Shown: positions 1-7,143, counted from the first letter of the stretch. The stretch is DNA of 13,836 nucleotides from Betaproteobacteria bacterium RIFCSPLOWO2_02_FULL_68_150 (GCA_001771975.1 MERE01000015.1:1-13836); one strand, 5' to 3'. Numbers and translations: made by a program. The notes: a model not told the origin generated them from the sequence alone.

Positions 1-1965
1 TGGGTCGGCGTCGCTTTCTCGCTCCCGCTCTTCCTGCTCGCGATGGCGCCGATGATCGGCGTTCACGAAGCGTTCGGCCTGGCGCCGCGGCAGCGCGGCT
101 GGCTCGAGCTTGCGCTGGGTTCGCCCGTCGTGCTCTGGGTCGGCTGGCCGATCCTGCGCAAGTTCTGGTTTTCGCTCGCCCACTGGGCGCTCAACATGTA
201 CACGCTGATCGGCCTGGGCGTGGCCCTTGCTTACCTTTTCAGCCTCGCCGCGGTCTTTGCGCCGGATCTTTTCCCGCAGGAATTCCGCGAGCACGACGGC
301 GCGGTAGGCACCTACTTCGAGGCCGCCGCGGTGATCGTGACGCTCGTCATCCTGGGCGATGTCCTGCAGTTGCGTGCCATGGGGCAGACGAGCCAGGCGA
401 TCCAGAAGCTGCTGCATCTCGCGCCGAACCTGGCGCGGCGTCTGCGCGACGACGGCACCGAGGAGGAAGTGCCGCTGGAGACGGTGCGGGCGGGTGACCG
501 GCTCCGCGTCAGACCGGGCGAGAAGATCCCGGTCGACGGCAGCGTTCTCGAGGGCGAAAGCCATGTGGACGAATCCATGATCACCGGCGAACCGCAGCCG
601 GTCGGCAAGCGGGCCGGCGATCGCGTCACCGGCGCCACGCTCAACGGCAGCGGCTCATTGGTGATGCGGGCGGAGCGCGTCGGCGCCGAGACGCTGCTCG
701 CGCGCATCGTGCACATGGTCGCCGAGGCGCAGCGCACCCGGGCGCCGATCCAGCGGCTCGCGGATCTCATCGCGGTGTACTTCGTGCAGGTGGTCGTGCT
801 GATCGCGATCGCGACTGCGCTGGCGTGGTGGTTCTTCGGTCCCGAGCCGCGGCTCGCCTACGCGCTGCTCAACGCCGTGGCGGTGCTGATCATCGCCTGC
901 CCTTGTGCAGTCGGCCTCGCGACCCCGATTTCGATGACCGTGGCGATGGGGCAGGGCGCGCTCTCGGGCATCCTGTTCCGCAATGCCGAAGCGATCGAGC
1001 GCATGCGCGACATCGACATCGTGGTGGCGGACAAGACCGGAACGCTCACGATGGGCCGTCCCGCGCTCACCGATTTCGCTGCCGAGGGCGTGGCCGAGAG
1101 CGAAGCGCTCGCGCTGGTGGCGAGCGTCGAACAGCTTTCCGAGCATCCGATCGCGCGCGCCGTCGTCGAGGGCGCCAAGGCGCGGGGCGCCGCCTCGCGG
1201 CCGGCGACGGATTTCCACGCCGCAAACGGACTCGGTGTGCGGGCGCTGGTTGACGGCCGGAAAGTGCTGGTCGGGAGCGCCGCTTTCTTGCAGCAGGAAG
1301 GCGTGCATCCGCGGCAGTGGCAGGAGCGTGCCGAAGCCTGGCGCGCAGACGCCAAGACCGTGGTGTTTTTCGCGATCGATGGCGGCGCAGGAGGGCTCGT
1401 CGGGGTCGCCGACCCGGTGAAGGACAACACGGCGGAAGCGATCGCCGCGCTGCGGCGACTGGGCGTGCAGCTGGTGATGCTGACCGGCGATTCGCGCCGC
1501 ACTGCGGAGGCGGTGGCGCGCCAGCTCGGCATCGACGAGGCCATCGCGGAAGTGCTGCCTGCGGACAAGGCGCAGCACGTCAAGCGGCTGCAGGCCGAGG
1601 GCCGCAAGGTGGCGATGGCGGGCGACGGCATCAACGACGCCCCCGCGCTCGCGCAGGCCGACGTCGGCATTGCGATGGGCACCGGCACCGACGTGGCGAT
1701 GGAGAGCGCCGGCGTGACGCTCGTCAAGGGCGACCTGCGCGGCATCGCGCGCGCGGCGCTGCTGTCGCGCGCCACGATGCGCAATATCCGGCAGAACCTC
1801 GCCTTCGCCTTCGGCTACAACGCGCTCGGCATTCCGATCGCGGCCGGGGTTCTCTACCCGGCGTTCGGCTGGCTGCTCAGCCCGATCATCGCTGCGGCCG
1901 CGATGAGCCTGTCCTCGGTCTCGGTCGTCACCAATGCGCTGCGGCTGCGGCGCGCGAAAATCTGA
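1..1965 (+). CDS. copA: Copper-exporting P1B-type ATPase, 5'-truncated by window edge
   Basis: Pumps Cu(I) out of the cytoplasm across the inner membrane using ATP. The frame is open from base 1, so the N-terminus (metal-binding domain and first helices) lies outside; the internal ATG at 43 is not the real start. Numbering codons from base 1: the actuator TGE loop is at 195-197, the intramembrane CPC metal site at 300-302, the phosphorylated Asp of DKTGTLT at 344, the nucleotide-binding His-Pro of SEHP at 382-383, TGD at 495-497 and GDGIND at 541-546. The YN pair (606-607) in helix 7 and MSLSS (635-639) in helix 8 match the copper(I) subgroup P1B-1. All catalytic motifs are intact. It lies 13 nt before the YHS gene and probably shares its transcript. 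Assignment to the Cu(I) subgroup follows known motif rules; silver transport is also possible. Confidence 0.95.
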   Translation, partial: WVGVAFSLPLFLLAMAPMIGVHEAFGLAPRQRGWLELALGSPVVLWVGWPILRKFWFSLAHWALNMYTLIGLGVALAYLFSLAAVFAPDLFPQEFREHDGAVGTYFEAAAVIVTLVILGDVLQLRAMGQTSQAIQKLLHLAPNLARRLRDDGTEEEVPLETVRAGDRLRVRPGEKIPVDGSVLEGESHVDESMITGEPQPVGKRAGDRVTGATLNGSGSLVMRAERVGAETLLARIVHMVAEAQRTRAPIQRLADLIAVYFVQVVVLIAIATALAWWFFGPEPRLAYALLNAVAVLIIACPCAVGLATPISMTVAMGQGALSGILFRNAEAIERMRDIDIVVADKTGTLTMGRPALTDFAAEGVAESEALALVASVEQLSEHPIARAVVEGAKARGAASRPATDFHAANGLGVRALVDGRKVLVGSAAFLQQEGVHPRQWQERAEAWRADAKTVVFFAIDGGAGGLVGVADPVKDNTAEAIAALRRLGVQLVMLTGDSRRTAEAVARQLGIDEAIAEVLPADKAQHVKRLQAEGRKVAMAGDGINDAPALAQADVGIAMGTGTDVAMESAGVTLVKGDLRGIARAALLSRATMRNIRQNLAFAFGYNALGIPIAAGVLYPAFGWLLSPIIAAAAMSLSSVSVVTNALRLRRAKI

Positions 1966-1978
1966 TCGCGAGGACACC

Positions 1979-2179
1979 ATGATTACCGATCCCGTCTGTG
2001 GCAAGCGCATCAATCGTGGCAAGGCACATGCCGTTGTCGAGCACGAAGGAGTCGCCTACTCCCTGTGTTGCCCGCTCTGTCAGGCGGAATTCGAGCGCAA
2101 TCCCAGGACGTACGCGAAGCCTGCATTGGGCGAAAAGGCCCGCAAGAAACCGGACCGTCACCCCTATCGCGGGCAGTAG
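1979..2179 (+). CDS. YHS-domain metal-binding protein
   Basis: A 66-residue cytoplasmic protein made almost entirely of a YHS domain, a small module often fused to or encoded beside copper ATPases. The sequence opens MITDPVCGK and carries Cys7, Cys30, Cys31 and Cys34, with the family pattern of an aromatic residue before the CC pair (AYSLCC) and a following FERNP segment. These cysteines could bind Cu(I) or another soft metal. The chosen ATG has an AGGA sequence 4 nt upstream; an in-frame start at 1934 would lie inside the ATPase gene and adds no domain. The Lys/Arg-rich C-terminal tail is unremarkable. A role as metallochaperone or sensor for the preceding ATPase is inferred from position. 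Confidence 0.85.
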   Translation: MITDPVCGKRINRGKAHAVVEHEGVAYSLCCPLCQAEFERNPRTYAKPALGEKARKKPDRHPYRGQ

Positions 2180-2243
2180 GCGCGAACTCCGTGATTTCTG
2201 TCTCGGCCCGCAGCCCAATCCTCCTGGATCCCAGAAGTCCGTC

Positions 2244-2765
2244 ATGCTGAAGCGAACGGCTATCGCAGGCGCCCTGCTCGCACTCATCGCCACGGTCGCG
2301 ACGCCGCTTGGGGCTGCGGCCGAAGAGAGCGGATATCGCAAGAACGTCGGTGACTATTCGGTCTATCTCGCGGTGATGCCGGCAGAAGTGATCCGGGGCC
2401 CTTTGGCGCCGGACGACGCGGCGGCGTCCCCCTACCGGTCAGCGGAGGCGCGTGACACCCATCACGTCATGGTTTCTATTTTCGAGACGCGCGACAGACG
2501 GCGGGTCACCGATGCGCGGGTGATGGCGCGAGTCGCGGCGCTTGGATTCTCCGGCGAGAAGAAGGCACTCGAACCGACGGCGGTGGCTGGCGCCGCAGTT
2601 TACGGCGGCTTCTTTCCCATGATGGGGCGCGGACCCTATCGTGTCGACATCGAGTTCCGGGCGCCGCCGAGGGCGCAGCGGCAGCATGCGAGTTTCTATT
2701 TCACCCATCCCGGCTTCAAGGCACCGATGCGGGGTGAGCAAAACGGGAGCCCACGCAATGAATGA
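2244..2765 (+). CDS. Exported protein of unknown family, possibly YtkA/FixH-like fold
   Basis: A 173-residue protein with a typical Sec signal peptide (residues 1-26, cleavage near GAAA-EE). The mature part has a His pair (73-74) starting a probable beta-strand, two consecutive Met (126-127), and alternating hydrophobic stretches (VMVSIFE, YRVDIEFR, ASFYFTHP) suggesting an Ig-like beta-sandwich. This pattern is reminiscent of YtkA/FixH-type periplasmic domains, but I do not recognise the family with certainty. The ATG at 2244 is the first start that gives a signal peptide; only a weak AGAAG lies upstream. It ends 8 nt inside the next gene, which indicates translational coupling. A periplasmic copper-related role is inferred from context only. 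Confidence 0.75.
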   Translation: MLKRTAIAGALLALIATVATPLGAAAEESGYRKNVGDYSVYLAVMPAEVIRGPLAPDDAAASPYRSAEARDTHHVMVSIFETRDRRRVTDARVMARVAALGFSGEKKALEPTAVAGAAVYGGFFPMMGRGPYRVDIEFRAPPRAQRQHASFYFTHPGFKAPMRGEQNGSPRNE

Positions 2766-3003
2766 CGCGCACGGAAGCGGCAACGGATTCTTCAGATCGA
2801 GATCGAACCTCGTGCTGATCGCGTTCCTGCTGATCGGCGGCTTTTTCGTCGTCGTCGAGCACCGCGTCCACGCGATCGAGTGGCTGCCATTCCTGCTGCT
2901 GGCCGCCTGCCCGCTGCTGCACCTGTTCCACGGGCACGGCGCCCACGGAGGGCACGGCAAGCACGACGCGCGCCCGGCAGACGGTGAACGGAAGGAACCA
3001 TGA
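2758..3003 (+). CDS. DUF2933-type His-rich small membrane protein
   Basis: An 81-residue inner-membrane protein. Two hydrophobic segments (about 18-33 and 41-57) are separated by a short EHRVHAIEW turn, and the tail is His-rich (His55, 58, 60, 63, 66, 69). This layout, ending LLHLFHGHG, matches the DUF2933 proteins commonly found beside copper-resistance genes; their biochemical role is not established. The His cluster could bind copper or zinc. GGGAG precedes the ATG by 8 nt. The start overlaps the previous gene by 8 nt and its stop overlaps the next start as ATGA, so it sits inside a coupled operon. Confidence 0.8.
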   Translation: MNDAHGSGNGFFRSRSNLVLIAFLLIGGFFVVVEHRVHAIEWLPFLLLAACPLLHLFHGHGAHGGHGKHDARPADGERKEP

Positions 3004-3662
3004 GCCCCGAACAGCCCGCCGCGTACGGCCTGTGGATGCTCGTCGTCATCAACTCGGCGGTGTTCATCATCTTCGCGTTCAGCTTCACGCGCCCGAAAAC
3101 AAGCACCGACTGGCGCTCGTTCGGCGCGTTCTCGGCGTTCCTGGTGGCGCTCTTCACCGAGATGTACGGTTTCCCGCTCACGATCTATCTGTTTTCCGGC
3201 TGGTTGCAGACCCGGTATCCCGAAGTCGATTTCCTCGCCCACGACGCCGGGCACCTGCTCGAAGTGCTCTTCGGCTGGAGGGCGAATCCGCACTTCGGTC
3301 CGTTCCACGTCGTGAGCAACGTGTTCATTTTCGGCGGCTTCCTGCTGCTCGCGTCGGCGTGGCGGGTGCTGTACGCCGCGCAGCGCGGTCGCAGGCTTGC
3401 AACGACCGGGCCTTACGCGCGCCTTCGGCACCCGCAGTACCTCGCCTTCGTGATGATCCTGTCCGGTTTTCTGCTGCAGTGGCCGACGCTGCTGACGGTC
3501 CTGATGTTTCCCGTGCTCGTCTACATGTACGCGCGCCTCGCCCGGCGGGAAGAGCGGGAGGTCGCGGCCGAGTTCGGCGATGAATATGTCCGCTATGCGC
3601 GGCACACGCCGGCCTTCGTGCCGCGGCTGGACGAGCTGTTCGGCCGGAGCGGCGGCGCGTGA
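3000..3662 (+). CDS. Isoprenylcysteine/phospholipid methyltransferase-like membrane protein, copy 1
   Basis: A 220-residue integral membrane protein of the ICMT/PEMT-like superfamily, whose characterised members transfer methyl groups from S-adenosylmethionine to lipids or prenylcysteine; the substrate of these copper-island versions is unknown. Hydrophobic segments lie near residues 10-29, 38-66, 104-121 and 145-178. The C-terminal half shows the expected cofactor/catalytic region: TGPYARLRHPQY (about 137-148), then RLARREER (about 179-186) and EFGDEYVRY. An HDAGHLLE stretch (80-87) in the N-terminal half is unusual and could bind metal. The ATG overlaps the stop of the preceding gene. It is followed after 27 nt by a close paralogue of identical length. 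Confidence 0.85.
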   Translation: MSPEQPAAYGLWMLVVINSAVFIIFAFSFTRPKTSTDWRSFGAFSAFLVALFTEMYGFPLTIYLFSGWLQTRYPEVDFLAHDAGHLLEVLFGWRANPHFGPFHVVSNVFIFGGFLLLASAWRVLYAAQRGRRLATTGPYARLRHPQYLAFVMILSGFLLQWPTLLTVLMFPVLVYMYARLARREEREVAAEFGDEYVRYARHTPAFVPRLDELFGRSGGA

Positions 3663-3689
3663 TGCCAATCCTCGGTAAAGGAGCAGACG

Positions 3690-4352
3690 ATGCTGGTTGA
3701 GATCGAATCGGACTACGGCCTGTGGTCGCTGGTGGTCATCCATTCCCTGATCTTCATCGTCTTCGCGTTCAGCTTCGCCACGCCGAGGAGCGCACGCGAC
3801 TGGCGCTCCTTCGGCGCCTTCGCCGCGTTCCTCGTTGCGCTGTTCAGCGAGATGTACGGTTTTCCGCTCACCATTTACCTGCTGTCGGGCTGGCTCGGGA
3901 GCCGCTATCCGGAGATCGATTTCCTCGCGCACGACGCCGGGCACCTCCTGGAAGTGATGTTCGGCTGGGGCGAAAACCCGCACATGGGCCCGTTCCACCT
4001 GGCCTCCTACGTGCTGATCGCCGGCGGGTTCATCCTGCTGGCGAGATCCTGGGGCATCCTGTACGAGGCGCAGCGGCGGCGCGAACTGGCGACGAGCGGG
4101 CCGTACCGCCGTATCCGCCACCCGCAGTACGCCGGCTTCATCATGATCATGACGGGCTTCCTGCTGCAGTGGCCGACGCTCGTCACGCTCGCCATGTTCC
4201 CGATCCTCGTCTACATGTACCTGCGACTTGCCCGTCGCGAGGAGCGCGATGCGCTTGCCGAATTCGGCGAGGCGTACCAGCGCTACGCGGCGCGCACGCC
4301 GCGATTCATCCCATGGTTCGGCGCACGCGCCCTTGCGCGGGGCAGGGCCTGA
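3690..4352 (+). CDS. Isoprenylcysteine/phospholipid methyltransferase-like membrane protein, copy 2
   Basis: Tandem paralogue of the preceding gene, also 220 residues and aligning without any gap; by hand I count 143 identical residues of 200 over residues 9-208. The methyltransferase signature (TSGPYRRIRHPQY), the RLARREER segment and the HDAGHLLE stretch are all kept, so both copies look functional. An AAAGGAG ribosome-binding site lies 6 nt upstream of ATG 3690. The two diverge most at the N-terminal 8 residues, the residue 30-37 loop and the C-terminal tail. The conserved core with variable ends suggests two enzymes with related roles, not recent redundancy. Substrate unknown; membrane lipid modification during metal stress is one possibility. 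Confidence 0.85.
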   Translation: MLVEIESDYGLWSLVVIHSLIFIVFAFSFATPRSARDWRSFGAFAAFLVALFSEMYGFPLTIYLLSGWLGSRYPEIDFLAHDAGHLLEVMFGWGENPHMGPFHLASYVLIAGGFILLARSWGILYEAQRRRELATSGPYRRIRHPQYAGFIMIMTGFLLQWPTLVTLAMFPILVYMYLRLARREERDALAEFGEAYQRYAARTPRFIPWFGARALARGRA

Positions 4353-4364
4353 GGGCGATCGGCC

Positions 4365-4451
4365 GTGCTGCGCAGGATCCGCGCTGCCGCCTGGACGATT
4401 GCACTGCTCGCCGCGCCCGCGTGGCCGCAGACATCGGAGGCGGCGTGGTGA
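4365..4451 (+). pseudogene. Orphan signal-peptide ORF (28 codons), possible remnant or leader
   Basis: A GTG-initiated 28-codon frame encodes a near-perfect Sec signal peptide: basic MLRRIR start, hydrophobic AAAWTIALLAAP core, then AWPQ as a plausible cleavage site. It stops after only seven more residues (TSEAAW end). It fills most of the 130-nt space between the methyltransferase and Rieske genes. It could be the surviving 5' end of a deleted exported protein such as a cytochrome or cupredoxin, or a leader peptide, or chance. No strong ribosome-binding site is visible. Confidence 0.3.
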
Positions 4452-4482
4452 CAGTATCGGTGCACGTCCCTGGAGGCAGGCC

Positions 4483-5088
4483 ATGAGCACGTTCGACGAT
4501 GTGCAATCACCGGCCGACGAAGAACGGCGCAAACTTCTCGCGCGCGCCACCGCCGCCGGCGGCCTTGCGCTGGCCGGTGCGAGCCTGCCGTTTGTCGCGA
4601 GCCTCGCGCCGAGCGAGCGCGCCAGGGCGCAGGGTGCGCCAATCGAGGTGGACACCGCCATGCTCAAGCCCGGCGAGCTGAAGACGGTCGAATGGCGCGG
4701 AAAACCCGTCTGGATCCTGGCCAGGACGCCCGCCATGCTTTCGCGCCTCGAATCCGTTCGCAGTCACCTGACGGACCCGGATTCGACGGTCGCGTCGCAG
4801 CAGCCGGAGTACGCGCGCAATCCGGCGCGCGCGATCAATTCGGAACTGTTCGTGACGATCTCGCTCTGCACACACCTTGGTTGCGTGCCGACCTATGCGC
4901 CCGAACCCGGCTCGATCGAGGGCGACTGGCCCGGCGGCTTCTACTGCCCCTGCCATGGCTCGAAGTTCGACCTCGCCGGACGCGTGTACAAGGGCTCGCC
5001 GGCGCCCACCAATCTCGTCATTCCGCCGTACCAGTTGCGCGGGAGCCTGCTCGTGATCGGGTACGATGCCACGGACGCCCCGGCATGA
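4483..5088 (+). CDS. petA: bc1-type Rieske [2Fe-2S] protein (solitary)
   Basis: A 201-residue Rieske iron-sulfur protein, normally the subunit of the cytochrome bc1 complex that passes electrons from ubiquinol to cytochrome c1. A twin-arginine-type N-terminus (ERRKLL, residues 14-19) precedes the single membrane anchor (about 22-42). The C-terminal cluster fold has CTHLGC (129-134) and CPCHGS (155-160): Cys129, His131, Cys155 and His158 are the cluster ligands, and Cys134 with Cys157 would form the stabilising disulfide. GDWPGGFYCPCH and the PAPTNL segment are typical of the bc1 class and argue against a dioxygenase ferredoxin. GGAGG lies 8 nt before ATG 4483. No cytochrome b or c1 gene follows, so it is either a spare Rieske for a bc1 complex encoded elsewhere or serves another redox task. 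Confidence 0.9.
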   Translation: MSTFDDVQSPADEERRKLLARATAAGGLALAGASLPFVASLAPSERARAQGAPIEVDTAMLKPGELKTVEWRGKPVWILARTPAMLSRLESVRSHLTDPDSTVASQQPEYARNPARAINSELFVTISLCTHLGCVPTYAPEPGSIEGDWPGGFYCPCHGSKFDLAGRVYKGSPAPTNLVIPPYQLRGSLLVIGYDATDAPA

Positions 5089-5177
5089 ATCCGGTGGCAC
5101 GCTCGGGGCCGGCCCGATGCTGGGCAAGATCTCGCTCGTTGCGGCGCGGCGGGAGTACGTTAAGGAGATTGCCATGA
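5085..5177 (+). other. Possible 30-residue coupled ORF linking Rieske and CusF genes
   Basis: A 31-codon frame begins with an ATG overlapping the Rieske stop (ATGA at 5085-5088) and ends with a TGA overlapping the cusF start (ATGA at 5174-5177). Such a double overlap would couple translation across the gap. The encoded peptide has 8 Arg in 30 residues, no recognisable domain and no ribosome-binding site of its own, so it may be accidental; cusF also has its own AAGGAG site. Confidence 0.2.
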
Positions 5178-5545
5178 AACGTGCACTGCTCATTCTCGCC
5201 CTCGCGTTCTCAGGCGCGGCATTCGCGCAGATGCGCGGTCACGACATGGGCGGTTCGGGTGGCATGCAGGGTATGCCAGGCATTCCGGGTCAGGGCGGCA
5301 TGCAGATGGGGTCGCCGGGCAGCGCGCTTGCCGAGGGAGAGGTCCGCAGGGTCGATGCGGACGCAGGCAAGGTCACGCTCCGGCACGACGCAATCCCGAG
5401 CATGAACATGCCATCGATGACAATGGTCTACCACGTTAACAACCCGGCGTTCCTCGACCAGGTCAGTGCCGGCGACAGGGTGAGGTTCTCGATGGAAAAG
5501 GTGGACGGCGTACTCACGGCGACGAATATCGAACCGCTCCGGTAA
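5174..5545 (+). CDS. cusF: CusF-like periplasmic copper-binding protein
   Basis: A 123-residue protein: signal peptide (1-18, ending AAFA-Q), a Met/Gly-rich linker (about 20-49, with Met20, 25, 31, 34, 43, 45 and His23), and a C-terminal CusF/EfeM-type beta-barrel (about 53-123). E. coli CusF binds Cu(I)/Ag(I) with His36, Met47 and Met49 and a capping Trp44; here the equivalents are His71, Met82 and Met84, while the Trp position is Met79. It should bind Cu(I) in the periplasm and may deliver it to an exporter. AAGGAG lies 6 nt upstream of ATG 5174. The cyclase gene follows after 29 nt. The usual CusCBA partners are not in this window. Confidence 0.9.
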   Translation: MKRALLILALAFSGAAFAQMRGHDMGGSGGMQGMPGIPGQGGMQMGSPGSALAEGEVRRVDADAGKVTLRHDAIPSMNMPSMTMVYHVNNPAFLDQVSAGDRVRFSMEKVDGVLTATNIEPLR

Positions 5546-5574
5546 GTCTGCCCCGGTGGCGTGGAAAGGATTGC

Positions 5575-7119
5575 GTGCTCGCGCCTGACGAGCGATCACG
5601 ACTGATGCTGCACTACTACGCAGGCATGCTGAGCGCCGCCGTGCTCGCGGCGGCACTCGGGTCTGTAGCCGCGTATACGACGGATCATCTCGAGTCGCTT
5701 CCGCATCTGCTGACGGAGATCGCGCTATGGCTTGGGATCGTCAATGCAGCCGGCGCGCTGGTCATCCTGCGGCCCGTGGGCCGGTTCCTGCGTGGCGCGG
5801 CCGTGGTGCAAGCAGTGTTCGAGCGGCGGATGCGCGCGCTGCCGAGAATGTCCGGGCTGTGGTTGTCCGTCCTTACGGCGGCCGCATTGCTCAGGCACGC
5901 GGCGGTGCTGAACGGTCCCTGGGGCGATTTCGCCGGAGAGCAGCCGCGCGTGCTCGTCGGGACCTTGGTGCATATTGCATTGTTCTCCGGATACGTCGGA
6001 TTGATCGGCTACTTTCTGGTATTCGACTACGTGGTGCATCTGCGCCGGCGACTCTGGGAGCAGGGCGTCTCGATCCCGCCGCGACAGGGCAGGTTCATGC
6101 GCAGGCTGATTGCGGGACTGCTTGCGGTTGCCACGGCGCCAGTACTCATCCCGCTATCTGATCGGTGGGTGCAACCCGCAGACGCGGGCATGCCAATGGT
6201 CATGAATGCGGGTCGTCACGTCGGACACATGCAGCAGACGTCCCAGATGGACCTGTACGCGGCGCTGTTTCTCGCGGCGCTGCTGATTGTCCTGATGGTG
6301 CGGGGTTTCTCGCGCCCGGTGGGAATCCTGTTGTCGGCCATGCGGCGCGTCGACCGCGGAGACCTGGCCGCCAAAGCGCCGGTGGTCTCGGACGATGAGT
6401 TCGGGCTGCTTGCCCAGCAATTCAACCGGATGATCGACGGGCTCAGGGAGCGCGACCGGATTCGAAAGGTCTTCGGCCGTTTCGTTCCGGAAAGCGTCGC
6501 CGCCACCTTGCTGGTCGACGAGGGCGCGATCGCACCCAAGGAACGCGAAGCGACGGTGCTTTTCACGGACATCGAAAACTTCACGCTCATCGCCGCGAGT
6601 CTCGATCCGCGCAACATCCTCGACGTGTTGAACGCTTATTTTGAAGAAATTGCGCGGATCGTTCACGCACACGGCGGTGTCATTACGCAGTTTCAGGGCG
6701 ACGCTGTGCTTGCCAGCTTCAACCTGCCTGCGTCGGACCCGGAGCATGCGCGGCATGCCGTTGAAGCGGCGCTGGCGATCCAGGCGAGGCTTGCCGAGGT
6801 CGTGTTCGGCAGTGGCATTCGGCTGCGCACGCGGGTCGGTATCAGCACCGGTCCCGTCGTCGGCGGCACCGTCGGCGGGGGCGAACGCCTCGGATATACG
6901 GTGCACGGTGACACCGTGAATCTTGCGGCGCGCTTCGAGGCCATGAACAAGGAATTCGGCAGCCGCGTATTGGTCTCGGCGCGAACGGCCGAGCTGGCGG
7001 GCGAGGCGATCGCGCTTCGCGACCGCGGCATCGTCACCATTCGCGGGTTTCACGAGCCGCTGCGCGTCTACGAACCGTTCACGCGCGAGGCTGAGGCGCC
7101 GCAGCGCTCGCCCGGCTGA
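5575..7119 (+). CDS. Membrane class III adenylate/guanylate cyclase with HAMP domain
   Basis: A 514-residue receptor-type cyclase predicted to make cAMP or cGMP in the cytoplasm. Six hydrophobic helices (about 15-34, 45-65, 93-112, 126-152, 178-195, 227-243) precede a HAMP domain (about 243-295) and a class III catalytic domain (about 322-500). Metal-binding Asp332 (FTDIENF) and Asp376 (QGDAVL) are present, as are Asn449 and Arg453 of VNLAAR. At the base-selecting Lys position (four before Asp376) there is Gln372, with Thr442 as the partner residue, so base preference is uncertain. The loop between helices 5 and 6, periplasmic by the positive-inside rule, is rich in Met and His (206-225). The start is GTG with AAGGA 4 nt upstream; ATG 5605 is a possible alternative but has no ribosome-binding site. 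It lies 29 nt after cusF. Confidence 0.9.
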   Translation: MLAPDERSRLMLHYYAGMLSAAVLAAALGSVAAYTTDHLESLPHLLTEIALWLGIVNAAGALVILRPVGRFLRGAAVVQAVFERRMRALPRMSGLWLSVLTAAALLRHAAVLNGPWGDFAGEQPRVLVGTLVHIALFSGYVGLIGYFLVFDYVVHLRRRLWEQGVSIPPRQGRFMRRLIAGLLAVATAPVLIPLSDRWVQPADAGMPMVMNAGRHVGHMQQTSQMDLYAALFLAALLIVLMVRGFSRPVGILLSAMRRVDRGDLAAKAPVVSDDEFGLLAQQFNRMIDGLRERDRIRKVFGRFVPESVAATLLVDEGAIAPKEREATVLFTDIENFTLIAASLDPRNILDVLNAYFEEIARIVHAHGGVITQFQGDAVLASFNLPASDPEHARHAVEAALAIQARLAEVVFGSGIRLRTRVGISTGPVVGGTVGGGERLGYTVHGDTVNLAARFEAMNKEFGSRVLVSARTAELAGEAIALRDRGIVTIRGFHEPLRVYEPFTREAEAPQRSPG

Positions 7120-7143
7120 CTTCTCGGCAAGCACGGGAACGAC

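Noticed and set aside
1934..1978. Upstream start for the YHS gene inside the ATPase
   Set aside because: The extra 15 residues are out of character for YHS proteins, and ATG 1979 has its own ribosome-binding site.
655..2022. Long minus-strand frame antisense to the copper ATPase
   Set aside because: The plus-strand frame has every P-type ATPase motif; the antisense product is low-complexity His/Arg/Asp-rich without recognisable features.
4228..4482. N-terminal extension of the Rieske protein
   Set aside because: The frame overlaps the methyltransferase gene and gives Arg/Ala-rich nonsense before a normal Rieske N-terminus at 4483 with a GGAGG site.
2439..4736. 765-codon open frame on the minus strand
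   Set aside because: It runs antisense through the DUF2933, both methyltransferase and the Rieske genes; its composition (Arg, Pro, Glu, His runs, no domain) is what high-GC antisense frames give.
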